DNA of 5,250 nt. Source: Ardenticatenales bacterium. Its GTDB lineage: Bacteria; Chloroflexota; Anaerolineae; Ardenticatenales; Ardenticatenaceae. The position numbers and the translations under genes are program-made. The notes below the pieces were generated by a model that saw only the letters and a list, made by a program, of their open reading frames with translations, ran no database searches and was not told where the DNA came from. Shown in pieces: positions 5,126 through 5,250 of this stretch (its first letter is position 1; each line of letters begins with the position of its first letter). The DNA is taken from assembly GCA_013812995.1 (NCBI GenBank), contig JACCSL010000024.1, forward strand, positions 1-5,250, read 5' to 3'.

Positions 5126-5250
5126 ATGAATCCCATCAAAGTTTTTATTGCGGATGATCACCCGATGGTTCGGACAGGTATCCGTTTTACCATAGCTGAT
5201 GAGCCTGATTTGTTGCTCATGGGGGAGGCCGAAGACGGCGAGATGCTCAT
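5126..5250 (+). CDS. NarL/FixJ-type response regulator, N-terminal receiver part (truncated by window)
   Basis: The first 41 codons are present and the gene runs off the window. The translation begins MNPIKVFIADDHPMVRTGIR, a typical start of a NarL/FixJ-family receiver domain: hydrophobic strand one, the acidic pair D10-D11 that binds Mg, then H12-P13 and V15-R16-x-G18 of helix one. A second strand follows with an EAEDGE segment (about 34-39). The phospho-acceptor Asp, expected near residue 55-60, and the LuxR-type HTH lie outside. AGGAAA at 5114-5119 overlaps the stop of the acetyltransferase gene and is 6 nt from the ATG, so the two genes are probably in one transcript. The sensor kinase is not in view. 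Confidence 0.85.
   Translation, partial: MNPIKVFIADDHPMVRTGIRFTIADEPDLLLMGEAEDGEML

Overview
The window looks like the replication and partition core of a plasmid, or of an integrated plasmid-like element, joined to ordinary accessory genes. The DNA is GC-rich in genes and AT-rich at a few control sites, and every gene I accept is on the + strand. The gene style (an actin-like partition ATPase, a long Pro/Ala-rich replication protein with a DnaA domain I, a tandem-GNAT acetyltransferase, a NarL-type response regulator) made me think of a large-genome soil bacterium such as Chloroflexota/Ktedonobacteria. That is an impression from protein style, not a demonstrated placement.

Layout. (1) 9-89: eight copies of an 8-bp CAGTTCGG box, mostly on a 9-bp period. 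(2) 231-1573: a two-gene operon, an actin/ParM-like ATPase followed 2 bp later by an 83-aa ribbon-helix-helix (ParR-like) protein. (3) 1577-1639: further copies of the same CAGTTCG box, now in inverted arrangement, so the boxes flank the operon on both sides. (4) 1640-2253: about 600 bp without a convincing gene but dense in dyad symmetry: a perfect 19-bp palindrome with a C6 loop, two TACCTAA/TTAGGTA palindromes 34 bp apart, a 12-bp GC hairpin, and several leader hairpins before the next gene. (5) 2254-3969: a 571-aa putative replication initiator, with a likely winged-helix region near the N-terminus, a low-complexity linker, a helical region and a C-terminal DnaA_N (domain I) module. The linker-coding DNA contains five 18-bp iteron-like repeats spaced 21-23 bp, followed at once by an AT-rich stretch, which is what an origin inside a rep gene would look like. 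(6) 4102-5115: a GNAT acetyltransferase. (7) 5126 to the window end: the start of a NarL/FixJ-type response regulator, probably cotranscribed with the acetyltransferase.

Working model (inference): the ParR-like protein binds the CAGTTCG boxes as a centromere and couples them to filaments of the ParM-like protein. The Rep protein binds the iterons within its own gene, opens the AT-rich stretch and recruits helicase through its DnaA_N domain. The combination of an origin within rep plus type II (actin-like) partition resembles the organisation known from staphylococcal pSK41-type plasmids, but the proteins here look quite different.
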